From the NCBI GenBank assembly GCA_946482345.1, contig CAMLRJ010000113.1:1-8685 (forward strand): a stretch of DNA of 8,685 nt. Reading direction: 5' to 3'. A model generated the notes under the pieces. It was not told where the DNA came from. It did not search any database and worked only from the letters and a program-made list of their open reading frames with translations. Positions 1-6,179 of this stretch are shown here, piece by piece; the first letter of the stretch is position 1, and the number at the start of each line of letters is the position of its first letter. Both the position numbers and the translations under genes were made by a program. The DNA comes from an uncultured Cellvibrio sp. GTDB lineage: Bacteria; Pseudomonadota; Gammaproteobacteria; Pseudomonadales; Cellvibrionaceae.

Positions 1-668
1 ATGAAGCCAAGCAGCTGACAACAGACCAGAGAGCACAGTTCGCCGATGCACAAATTCGCAAGGTGAATCCTGTTCCCCAGCAACAAAAAGCAGCTGATAA
101 GGCGGACAAACAAAAAATTGTGGTGACAACAAAATCCACAACAGACAACAAAGTCAGCAAACAAAAAAATCCTGATCCCGATGTTCAGGAAGAAAAAATT
201 GACGGGGCGAAAGACGAACAATTATTGGAAGTTGATGATCTTGCCAGTCTGCAGGCAAAACTGGACAAGCAACGTCAGGAATATGCAAAGCGTCCACGCA
301 TTCGTACCTTGACTTCTGTATCCACCAAAGCGACTTATGATGCAAAATATCTGCATGACTGGAGTACCAAAATTGAACAGGTGGGCAATCGCAATTATCC
401 GCGTGAAGCCCTGAACCGTCGTATCACCGGTCAACTAAGATTGTCAGTGACAATTAATCCGGATGGTTCGGTTTTTGAAGTAAAAGTGATGCAGTCATCC
501 GGTAAGCGTTTACTGGATGATGCCGCCAGACAAATTGTGCGCCTGGCGGCACCTTATGCACCTTTCCCTGCAGAAATTCGTAAACATGCCGATAGATTGC
601 AAATCATCCGTACCTGGAATTTTGAAATTACCGGTAAGGAAAGTTCGATTACCACCACAGCAAATTAA
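1..668 (+). CDS. tonB: TonB-family energy transducer, C-terminal part (5' end outside window)
   Basis: The frame is open from the left edge (first complete codon at 3) to TAA at 666-668, giving 221 visible residues. A GTG at 63 is in frame but is probably not the start, because the 20 codons before it continue the same Gln/Lys/Asp-rich sequence. The first half is a low-complexity Lys/Gln/Asp linker, consistent with a periplasm-spanning region. A short charged helix with LQAKLDKQRQEYAKRPR follows. The TonB C-terminal domain covers about nt 348-632 and shows YLHDW, KIEQVGNRNYP, LRLSVTINPDGSV, SSGKRLLDDAA, APFP and IIRTWNF. The N-terminal membrane anchor expected of the family lies outside the window. 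TonB proteins pass proton-motive-force energy from ExbB/ExbD to outer-membrane receptors. Neighbours and sequence style resemble P. aeruginosa TonB3, which is linked to twitching motility. That subtype is inferred from context; the TonB domain itself is clear. Confidence 0.9.
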   Translation, partial: EAKQLTTDQRAQFADAQIRKVNPVPQQQKAADKADKQKIVVTTKSTTDNKVSKQKNPDPDVQEEKIDGAKDEQLLEVDDLASLQAKLDKQRQEYAKRPRIRTLTSVSTKATYDAKYLHDWSTKIEQVGNRNYPREALNRRITGQLRLSVTINPDGSVFEVKVMQSSGKRLLDDAARQIVRLAAPYAPFPAEIRKHADRLQIIRTWNFEITGKESSITTTAN

Positions 669-672
669 TTTT

Positions 673-1269
673 ATGAATCATGATCTGGATTTTTTAACGC
701 AAATAGAAGAATTGACGCCAGGCAGTTTGCGCGATCATTTTTTGATTGCTATGCCCGGAATGGCTGATCCTTCGTTTTCACACACAGTGACTTACATTTG
801 TGAGCACAGTGACAAAGGTGCAATGGGTGTGGTGATCAATACCGCGACACCCATGCAATTAAAAGAAATTTTTGCGCAAATGCAATTGGAAGATAACGCC
901 AGTTATGGCGAGCAAATTGTGATGGCGGGTGGCCCCGTGCAACCTGAGCGTGGCTTTGTATTGCACTCCAGTGAAACGCAGTGGCAGACCACACTGAAAG
1001 TGTCAGATGAAATCAGTTTGACTGTATCGCGCGATATTATTGCTGCAATGGCAGAAGGCAACGGCCCACAGGATTTTTTAATTTCTCTGGGTTATGCCGG
1101 TTGGGGTGAAGGTCAACTGGAATCGGAAATCGCGGCTAATTCCTGGTTAACCGTCCCTGCGGATAAAAATATTATTTTTCATACGCCGGTTGATAAACGC
1201 TGGGCGCAAGCGGCCCGCTCTCTTGGCATTGATCTGCAATTAATGTCAGGTTCTGCCGGGCATGCCTGA
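673..1269 (+). CDS. yqgE: YqgE/AlgH family protein (UPF0301, DUF179)
   Basis: The protein has 198 residues from ATG 673, in line with the roughly 185-190 typical of the family. The frame is open further upstream to an ATG at 517, but that would overlap tonB by about 150 nt. Family proteins begin near the MNHDLDFL segment, so 673 is the preferred start. Family hallmarks are present: GSLRDHFLIAMPGM at 17-30, SDKGAMGVVIN at 46-56, GGPVQPERGFVLH at 86-98, and GYAGWGEGQLESEI with NSWL at 140-159. No enzymatic activity is established for the family. In Pseudomonas the homologue was named AlgH because it was implicated in alginate regulation. No clear Shine-Dalgarno sequence precedes the start, and the gene lies 4 nt after the tonB stop, so translation is probably coupled. 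It overlaps ruvX by 8 nt. Confidence 0.95.
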   Translation: MNHDLDFLTQIEELTPGSLRDHFLIAMPGMADPSFSHTVTYICEHSDKGAMGVVINTATPMQLKEIFAQMQLEDNASYGEQIVMAGGPVQPERGFVLHSSETQWQTTLKVSDEISLTVSRDIIAAMAEGNGPQDFLISLGYAGWGEGQLESEIAANSWLTVPADKNIIFHTPVDKRWAQAARSLGIDLQLMSGSAGHA

Positions 1270-1690
1270 TACAAAAAATATCACCCGATTAATCGCGTTT
1301 GATTACGGCACCAAAAATATTGGTGTCGCTTCCGCACAAACCATCACCAAAACTGCCAGTAGCTTGCCCGGATTAAAAGCGAAAGATGGAATTCCCGACT
1401 GGAATCAAATCGAAAAAATATTGCAAGAATTCAAACCCGATTTGGTGCTGGTTGGTTTGCCGCTCAATATGGATGGCAGCGAAAGCGAACTCAGTGTCCG
1501 CGCCAAAAAATTTGCTAATCGAATTCATGGTCGTTTCGGTGTAAAAGTCGAAATGATAGACGAGCGATTAACGAGCTTTGCCGCAAAAGGCGAAGTTATT
1601 CAGCAAGGCGGCTCGCGCGATTATAAAAATAACCCTGTTGATTCAATCGCAGCGAGAATTTTGTTGGAAGATTGGTTGGCAAAATCCTGA
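1262..1690 (+). CDS. ruvX: Putative pre-16S rRNA nuclease / Holliday junction resolvase-like RuvX (YqgF)
   Basis: This 142-residue protein has the usual length for the YqgF family, which has an RNase H-like fold. Conserved acidic positions are visible: D14 in AFDYGTKNIGVA at the first strand, the DERLTS motif at 100-105 and the DSIAARILLEDWL motif at 127-139. VGLPLNMDGSES at 64-75 is the second family block. E. coli YqgF takes part in maturing the 5' end of 16S rRNA, and the family was earlier annotated as a Holliday junction resolvase, so either name will be met. ATG 1262 lies inside the end of yqgE (ATGCCTGA, 8-nt overlap), implying translational coupling. In Pseudomonas pyrR, pyrB and a dihydroorotase gene follow; here they do not. 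Confidence 0.95.
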   Translation: MPDTKNITRLIAFDYGTKNIGVASAQTITKTASSLPGLKAKDGIPDWNQIEKILQEFKPDLVLVGLPLNMDGSESELSVRAKKFANRIHGRFGVKVEMIDERLTSFAAKGEVIQQGGSRDYKNNPVDSIAARILLEDWLAKS

Positions 1691-1696
1691 TTGAAA

Positions 1697-1912
1697 TCAA
1701 TTTAACCTGACTCTGCTGATGGTCATAATCAAAAAAATTCCCGCAATGCCGAAGAATGCTGATTCAGGGTGAAGCAGCATGAAAACAATATTACCCAGAG
1801 TTAAAAGACCCATCAATTTGAAATTCGCTGCGTTGATAGGGAGCAGGGCATGGACGGCATGGGCGCAAAAAATCGACAGTTGTAATTTCACGAGTTGAAT
1901 TAACCACTTCAT
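1697..1912 (-). CDS. Small hypothetical membrane protein, 71 residues
   Basis: I do not recognise this protein. The frame can start at 1945 (82 residues) or at 1912 (71 residues, MKWLIQLVK). I chose 1912 because GAGG stands 8 nt before it, while the upstream ATG has no such site. The product starts with a basic amphipathic stretch and a hydrophobic segment (about residues 4-22). A strongly hydrophobic region follows at about 33-66, broken by HPES, and the end is basic (SRVRLN). This suggests two or three membrane passes. It converges on ruvX, with only 6 nt between the two stop codons. It lies 111 nt downstream of another small membrane protein gene on the same strand, so the two may be co-transcribed. 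The ribosome-binding site and the hydrophobic pattern favour a real gene, but no family evidence is available to me. Confidence 0.5.
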   Translation of the reverse strand: MKWLIQLVKLQLSIFCAHAVHALLPINAANFKLMGLLTLGNIVFMLLHPESAFFGIAGIFLIMTISRVRLN

Positions 1913-1920
1913 GTAAAAAA

Positions 1921-1924
1921 CCTC
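1921..1924 (-). promoter_or_regulatory. Shine-Dalgarno site deciding the start of the 71-residue small protein
   Basis: On the minus strand the sequence reads GATGAGG, eight bases, then ATG at 1912. The GAGG core and its spacing are close to ideal. The alternative in-frame ATG at 1945 is preceded by CGGCCCA and no purine-rich site. Confidence 0.5.
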
Positions 1925-2023
1925 ATCAGATGCTTTTTCTTTCATTGGGCCGAAATGGTTATGAAACCCACCTGGTCGCGTTGAGGGGGAATGTAAAACG
2001 AATAACTTAAGACAGTATTAAAA

Positions 2024-2203
2024 CTACAGGGTGCGGAAGAGTATTAGTGCACCCAATAATACCTGACCTAAAATTAGCGCCCAAAATAATATAGGTGACT
2101 CGCTTCGTTCAACTTTCAATAGAGGTATGTTTGCAACGCCTACTTTACCTCGAGAAATTTCCCAGACGGTAATGCACAGAATTAGAAACCCCAGGAACCA
2201 CAT
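2024..2203 (-). CDS. Small hypothetical membrane protein, 59 residues
   Basis: The minus strand holds an uninterrupted frame from ATG 2203 to TAG 2024-2026, starting MWFLGFLILC and ending LGALILFRTL. It is a helical hairpin: one hydrophobic segment at residues 2-14, a charged 22-residue loop (ISRGKVGVANIPLLKVERSE) and a second hydrophobic segment at 38-56. The loop ends in an R-x3-P-x2-FW pattern (R33, P37, F40, W41). From memory, this pattern recurs in short uncharacterised two-helix membrane proteins of many proteobacteria, and it makes chance coding unlikely. An in-frame TGA lies four codons upstream, so ATG 2203 is the first possible ATG. GAGG stands 10 nt before it and AAGGA abuts it. 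It lies 37 nt beyond the hairpin behind pilU and might be reached by readthrough or have its own promoter. Function is unknown. Confidence 0.6.
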   Translation of the reverse strand: MWFLGFLILCITVWEISRGKVGVANIPLLKVERSESPILFWALILGQVLLGALILFRTL

Positions 2204-2240
2204 TCCTTTCCAGCCTCATTTGATTGTGTATACAGGATGG

Positions 2241-2272
2241 GTCGGCTGTTGGGCGTAGCACCAACAGCCGAC
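2241..2272 (-). terminator. Perfect 12-bp inverted repeat behind pilU, probable transcription terminator
   Basis: GTCGGCTGTTGG (2241-2252) and CCAACAGCCGAC (2261-2272) are exact reverse complements around an 8-nt loop. The repeat starts 10 nt after the pilU stop codon, the usual place for a terminator of the pilTU transcript. In the minus direction the stem is followed by CCATCCTGTATA, not a T-run. It may therefore act as an mRNA 3'-end stabiliser or a partial terminator rather than a classical intrinsic one. Confidence 0.5.
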
Positions 2273-2282
2273 TGTTTCGACA

Positions 2283-3428
2283 TTAAAACATCCGGCCGCG
2301 ATTATTTTGTTCTTCGGTTTGTATCGACAAACTGTCGGCAGCGTGTGATAAATAATTGGCGTCGGTTTCGCTGGCGAGTTTGATCATCAAACGCAGATCG
2401 TTTGGTGAGTCGGCATGAAGCAGTGCGTCTTCGTAAGTGATTTCGCCGTTGTCGTAAAGATTGTAGAGCGCCTGATCGAAAGTTTGCATACCAAGTTCAG
2501 TAGAACGTTTCATCAGATCTTTAAGATCGGCCACTTCACCTTTGCGAATTAAATCCTGTGCCAGTGGGGTGTTGATCATAATTTCCAAACAAGCGCGACG
2601 ACCATTGCCATCGGGCGTTGGAATTAATTGCTGTGCAACAATGGCTTTTAAATTGAGTGAGAGATCCATCCACAATTGACGATGGCGATCAGCAGGGAAA
2701 AAGTGAATGATACGATCCAAAGCCTGGTTAGCGTTGTTGGCGTGCAGTGTACATAAACACAAATGACCGGTTTCGGCGAATGCAATTGCGTGATCCATGG
2801 TTTCGCGTGAACGCACCTCACCAATCAGAATGACATCGGGTGCCTGACGCAAGGTATTTTTCAATGCAACTTCAAATGATTCTGTATCAATTCCCACTTC
2901 GCGTTGCGTAATAATGCAGCCTTCATGTTGATGAATAAATTCGATGGGATCTTCAATCGAAATAATATGGCCTTTTGAATTTTTATTGCGATGGCCGATC
3001 ATGGATGCAAGCGATGTGGATTTACCGGTACCGGTTGCACCCACAAAAATAATCAGGCCACGTTTTGTCATGGCTAATTCTTTGACAATTTCTGGAAGGC
3101 TCAATTCATCAATAGTGGGAATTTTGGTTTCGATGCGACGCAACACCATTCCGGTTAAATTGCGTTGATAAAAAGCGCTCGCACGAAAGCGGCCAATTCC
3201 ACGCGCGCTTACTGCAAAATTTAATTCCTTGTTTTCCAAATATTCGGTGCGTTGTTTTTCATTCATCACGCTCAGCACCAACTCGCGTGCTTTTTCCGGA
3301 GCCAGTGGAGTGGCAGTTACGGGCAAAATTTTGCCATGGACTTTCATTGAAGGGGGAACGCCGGCAGTGATAAATAAATCTGACGCGCCTTTTTCCACCA
3401 TTAATGCTAATAAACGATCAAAGTCCAT
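2283..3428 (-). CDS. pilU: Type IV pilus retraction ATPase PilU
   Basis: This 381-residue protein matches the length and sequence style of Pseudomonas PilU (MDFDRLLALMVEKGASDLF start). It is a cytoplasmic hexameric secretion-type ATPase. The N-terminal PAS-like domain covers about 1-100 and the RecA-like ATPase about 110-345. Walker A is GATGTGKST (130-138), the Asp box is SIEDPIEFIH (157-166), Walker B is PDVILIGEVR (197-206, catalytic Glu204) and the His box is ETGHLCLCTLH (219-229). PilU works with PilT as an accessory retraction motor; in several species it cannot replace PilT but adds force or compensates for weak PilT activity. AGGT stands 8 nt before the ATG. It lies 63 nt downstream of pilT on the same strand, so the pair is probably one operon. 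All ATPase motifs are intact. Confidence 0.97.
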   Translation of the reverse strand: MDFDRLLALMVEKGASDLFITAGVPPSMKVHGKILPVTATPLAPEKARELVLSVMNEKQRTEYLENKELNFAVSARGIGRFRASAFYQRNLTGMVLRRIETKIPTIDELSLPEIVKELAMTKRGLIIFVGATGTGKSTSLASMIGHRNKNSKGHIISIEDPIEFIHQHEGCIITQREVGIDTESFEVALKNTLRQAPDVILIGEVRSRETMDHAIAFAETGHLCLCTLHANNANQALDRIIHFFPADRHRQLWMDLSLNLKAIVAQQLIPTPDGNGRRACLEIMINTPLAQDLIRKGEVADLKDLMKRSTELGMQTFDQALYNLYDNGEITYEDALLHADSPNDLRLMIKLASETDANYLSHAADSLSIQTEEQNNRGRMF

Positions 3429-3454
3429 AATAAATACCTGCTAATTTTTGTTCG

Positions 3455-3476
3455 CTCTCCCTTTCGAAGGGGAGAG
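3455..3476. repeat. 22-nt palindrome (REP-like) between pilT and pilU
   Basis: CTCTCCCTTTC (3455-3465) pairs with GAAGGGGAGAG (3466-3476) at 10 of 11 positions; the remaining T/G pair can form a wobble when transcribed from the plus strand. It is followed on the plus strand by TTAGGGTTTG. The CTCTCCC...GGGAGAG core followed by TTAGGG resembles, from memory, REP-type palindromes dispersed between genes in various proteobacteria. It lies in the 63-nt pilT-pilU spacer and would form a hairpin in the pilTU mRNA. Confidence 0.5.
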
Positions 3477-3491
3477 TTAGGGTTTGTTTAA

Positions 3492-4526
3492 TTAGAAATT
3501 TTCCGGGAATTTGGCTTTGGCCTTGGCTTGATCACGCGCAATGATTCTGCGCGCAACCAAATCGGACAAGCACTGATCCATGGTCTGCATTCCCAAACTT
3601 GCTCCGGTTTGAATGGCAGAATACATCTGCGCCACTTTATCTTCACGTATCAAGTTACGAATTGCGGCAGTACCGCGCATAATTTCATGCGCTGCTACAC
3701 GGCCACCACCATTTTTCTTCAAGAGTGTTTGCGATATTACCGCTTGCAATGATTCGGACAACATCGAGCGTACCATCGCTTTTTCGTTAGCCGGAAAAAC
3801 GTCAACTATACGGTCAATGGTTTTGGCGGCGGATGTGGTGTGCAGGGTTCCAAAAACAATGTGCCCGGTTTCTGCTGCAGTCAGTGCCAGACGGATAGTT
3901 TCCAGATCGCGCATCTCACCAACCAGAATCACGTCGGGGTCTTCACGCAGTGCGGAACGCAAGGCTTCAGCAAATCCGTGTGTATCGCGATGAACTTCGC
4001 GCTGGTTAATCAGGCATTTTTTGGATTCATGCACGAACTCGATTGGGTCTTCGATAGTCAGTACGTGCTCATAACGGTTGTCGTTGATGTAATCAATCAT
4101 TGCCGCGAGTGTGGTTGATTTACCGGAGCCCGTTGGCCCTGTGACCAATACCAGTCCACGCGGTACGTGGCAAATATCGCGGAATACATTGCCCATTCCC
4201 AACTCTTCCATGGTTAATACTTTGGACGGAATCGTACGAAAAACAGCACCGGCACCACGGTTCTGGTTAAATGCATTCACACGGAAACGGGCAACGCCAG
4301 GAACTTCAAATGAGAAATCGGTTTCCAGAAATTCTTCGTAGTCCTTGCGTTGCTTGTCATTCATAATGTCGTAAATCAAACCATGAACTTGTTTGTGTTC
4401 CATGGGCGGCAAATTAATTCTGCGCACATCACCATCAACCCTGATCATGGGCGGCAATCCCGCAGACAAGTGCAAATCAGACGCGCCTTGTTTGGCACTA
4501 AACGCCAGAAGTTCAGTAATATCCAT
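3492..4526 (-). CDS. pilT: Type IV pilus twitching motility / retraction ATPase PilT
   Basis: From ATG 4526 the protein has 344 residues, the same length I recall for P. aeruginosa PilT, and it aligns from MDITELLAFSAKQGASDLH to the KAKFPENF end. The frame extends 15 codons further to an ATG at 4571, but AAGG 8 nt before 4526 and the family start rule that out. It is the hexameric motor that depolymerises the pilus and drives twitching. Walker A is GPTGSGKST (130-138), the Asp box is TIEDPIEFVH (157-166), Walker B is PDVILVGEMRD (197-207, Glu204) and the His box is ETGHIVFGTLH (219-229). The AIRNLIRE motif (288-295), needed for retraction in studied PilT proteins, is present. It is first in a probable pilT-pilU operon and divergent from yggS, as in Pseudomonas. 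Confidence 0.98.
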   Translation of the reverse strand: MDITELLAFSAKQGASDLHLSAGLPPMIRVDGDVRRINLPPMEHKQVHGLIYDIMNDKQRKDYEEFLETDFSFEVPGVARFRVNAFNQNRGAGAVFRTIPSKVLTMEELGMGNVFRDICHVPRGLVLVTGPTGSGKSTTLAAMIDYINDNRYEHVLTIEDPIEFVHESKKCLINQREVHRDTHGFAEALRSALREDPDVILVGEMRDLETIRLALTAAETGHIVFGTLHTTSAAKTIDRIVDVFPANEKAMVRSMLSESLQAVISQTLLKKNGGGRVAAHEIMRGTAAIRNLIREDKVAQMYSAIQTGASLGMQTMDQCLSDLVARRIIARDQAKAKAKFPENF

Positions 4527-4620
4527 GAGCTTTACCTTATAGAATTGGACAATATTTATTCTTGCCAACAACTGCGACAGGGGTTGAGGCAGTCGGACAA
4601 CTATTCAACGGCTACACGAT
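4527..4620. promoter_or_regulatory. Divergent pilT / yggS intergenic region
   Basis: These 94 bp separate two divergent start codons, so promoters for both directions are expected here or just inside the genes. I find only weak candidates. Toward yggS, TTGGAC (4539-4544 region) is followed about 17 nt later by a poor -10 match. Toward pilT, TTGGCA with a 17-nt spacer leads to ATTCTA. No sigma-54 type GG-N10-GC pattern is visible. The assignment rests on gene layout, not on a convincing promoter motif. Confidence 0.35.
4535..4538 (-). promoter_or_regulatory. Shine-Dalgarno site deciding the pilT start
   Basis: The minus strand reads TAAGG, eight bases, then ATG at 4526. This supports the 344-residue form of PilT over the frame's upstream ATG at 4571. 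Confidence 0.6.
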
Positions 4621-5304
4621 ATGCAAAAGATAGACGACAAGTTGCAGAAAGTCACCGAACGAATTAATCGTGCGGTGTTGGAATCCGGTCGAAAACCACA
4701 AACTGTGCGCCTGATCGCTGTCAGTAAAACCCAACCAGCGAGTGCAATTCGCCAAGCCTATCATGCCGGGCAGCGAATGTTTGGTGAAAATTATTTGCAG
4801 GAAGCGTTGGATAAACAACAGCAACTTACTGACCTTCAGGATATAGAGTGGCATTTTATCGGGCCTGTGCAATCCAATAAAACCAGGTCGATTGCGGAAC
4901 ATTTTTCCTGGGTGCACAGCGTGGACAGGTTGAAAATCGCCCAGCGATTATCAGAGCAAAGGCCGCCATCATTACCGGCACTGAATGTTTGCATTCAAAT
5001 CAACATAGATGATGAAAACACCAAATCCGGTGTGCAGTTGCAGGCATTGCCGGAATTGGCTGCCGCTGTAAAATCCCTGCCCAAATTGCAATTGCGTGGA
5101 TTGATGGCAATACCGGCTGCTGGCAATAATCCTGAACAACAGCGAGCCGCTTTTCGTAAAATGGCGGAGTTAAAAAATCAGTACGATTTTATGGACAGTT
5201 TGTCGATGGGTATGTCAGGTGATTTGGAAATTGCGATTGCCGAAGGTGCAACATTGGTGAGAGTGGGAACGGATATTTTCGGATCGCGGGATGTAAAAAA
5301 TTAA
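4621..5304 (+). CDS. yggS: YggS family pyridoxal phosphate homeostasis protein (PLPBP)
   Basis: At 227 residues this is the normal size for the family, a single-domain TIM barrel like that of alanine racemase. K36 in AVSKTQP is the lysine that holds PLP as a Schiff base. Further family blocks are FGENYLQEA (54-62), WHFIGPVQSNK (77-87), HSVDR (99-103), LRGLMAIP (158-165) and the phosphate-binding end SMGMSGDLEIAIAEGATLVRVG spanning 195-216. YggS has no known catalytic activity; it is thought to buffer PLP and balance vitamin B6 and amino-acid metabolism. No good Shine-Dalgarno site precedes ATG 4621, yet the first residues (MQKIDDKLQKVTERI) fit the family N-terminus. It leads a four-gene cluster with proC, yggT and yggU, an order conserved in many proteobacteria. 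Confidence 0.96.
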   Translation: MQKIDDKLQKVTERINRAVLESGRKPQTVRLIAVSKTQPASAIRQAYHAGQRMFGENYLQEALDKQQQLTDLQDIEWHFIGPVQSNKTRSIAEHFSWVHSVDRLKIAQRLSEQRPPSLPALNVCIQINIDDENTKSGVQLQALPELAAAVKSLPKLQLRGLMAIPAAGNNPEQQRAAFRKMAELKNQYDFMDSLSMGMSGDLEIAIAEGATLVRVGTDIFGSRDVKN

Positions 5305-5343
5305 TAAAATCAATCAAATGTTTATTGTGAAGTTGGAATCAAG

Positions 5344-6165
5344 ATGACAAATAAAAAAATCGCCTTTATCGGCGCAGGTAATATGGCCAAAGCCATTATT
5401 GGCGGACTCATAAAACAAGGCTATGCAGCGAAAAATATTACAGCATCAGGGCCGCGAATAGAAAGTTTGCAAAAAGTTGCGGATGAATTTTCTGTGAATA
5501 TTACAACGGATAATCTTGCTGCCGTGCGTAATGCAGATCTGGTGATCTTGTCAGTCAAACCGCAAATATTGAAACAGGTTGCCAGCGAATTATCGGTTGC
5601 ATTAATGCATAAGCCATTAGTTATTTCTCTGGCGGCCGGTATTACAACCAATAGTTTATTGCGCTGGTTAAACGGCGATTATGCAATCGTTCGTTGTATG
5701 CCTAATACGCCCAGCCAATTATTGTTGGGGGCAGCGGGGCTATTTGCTAATACCTTCGTAAACTCTGAACAAAAACAACTTGCCAATACTATTTTGTCTG
5801 CAGTGGGAATTGTCAGTTGGGTTGAAGATGAATCCCTGCTCAATGCAGTGACTGCTGTTTCAGGTTCCGGGCCAGCCTATTATTTTTTATTGATGGAGGC
5901 CATGATTGATGCTGCAGTTGCTCAGGGTTTATCGAAAGAAATTGCGACGCAACTCACTTTACAAACAGCACTGGGCGCCGCAAATCTGGCAAAACAAAGT
6001 GATCTGGATATCGTCGAGTTGCGTCGTCGTGTAACATCGCCGAAAGGTACAACTGAGCAAGCTATATTGTCATTTGAAAAAGACAATATTCGCGAAGTCG
6101 TAAAAAATGCAATGCAGGCCTGTAGCAATCGTGCAGCAGAATTGTCTGTGTTATTGGGCGAATAA
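5344..6165 (+). CDS. proC: Pyrroline-5-carboxylate reductase ProC
   Basis: This enzyme catalyses the last step of proline synthesis, reducing 1-pyrroline-5-carboxylate to L-proline with NAD(P)H in the cytoplasm. The 273-residue length is typical. An N-terminal Rossmann fold is shown by IAFIGAGNMAKAI (6-18), with LSVKPQ (69-74) and VRCMPNTP (116-123). The C-terminal helical dimer domain carries AVSGSGPAYYF (171-181) and the family signature RRRVTSPKGTTEQAI (227-241). Lys at position 234 replaces the commoner Gly of SPGGTT; as I recall the published signature permits it. The gene lies 39 nt after yggS, with GGA 8 nt before ATG 5344, so it is probably in the same operon. The YggS-ProC pairing is widespread. 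Confidence 0.97.
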   Translation: MTNKKIAFIGAGNMAKAIIGGLIKQGYAAKNITASGPRIESLQKVADEFSVNITTDNLAAVRNADLVILSVKPQILKQVASELSVALMHKPLVISLAAGITTNSLLRWLNGDYAIVRCMPNTPSQLLLGAAGLFANTFVNSEQKQLANTILSAVGIVSWVEDESLLNAVTAVSGSGPAYYFLLMEAMIDAAVAQGLSKEIATQLTLQTALGAANLAKQSDLDIVELRRRVTSPKGTTEQAILSFEKDNIREVVKNAMQACSNRAAELSVLLGE

Positions 6166-6179
6166 ATTCCGGAGTTTTT

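Noticed and set aside
517..672. N-terminal extension of yqgE to an ATG at 517
   Set aside because: It would overlap the tonB C-terminal domain by about 150 nt, and the extra 52 residues do not belong to the UPF0301 family, which begins near the ATG at 673.
1690..1701. ATTGA-AA-TCAAT palindrome at the ruvX end as a terminator
   Set aside because: A 5-bp, mostly A/T stem with a 2-nt loop is too weak to call a terminator.
1913..1945. 11-residue N-terminal extension of the 71-residue small protein
   Set aside because: No ribosome-binding site precedes ATG 1945, while GAGG is well placed before ATG 1912.
2944..3444. Plus-strand frames of 74 and 71 codons opposite pilU
   Set aside because: They are antisense to the intact PilU ATPase and N-terminal domains, with no protein features of their own.
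3613..3993. 126-codon plus-strand frame opposite pilT
   Set aside because: It lies entirely antisense to highly conserved pilT codons, has no recognisable domain, and reads as a shadow frame.
4527..4571. 15-residue N-terminal extension of pilT
   Set aside because: PilT proteins begin with MDITELL, and AAGG is correctly spaced before ATG 4526.
4612..4917. 101-codon minus-strand frame opposite yggS
   Set aside because: It is antisense to conserved YggS codons including the PLP lysine region and has no features supporting expression.
6040..6050. Lys in place of Gly in the ProC SPGGTT motif as a possible inactivating change
   Set aside because: The family signature, as I recall it, tolerates Lys here, and the remaining Rossmann and dimer motifs are intact.
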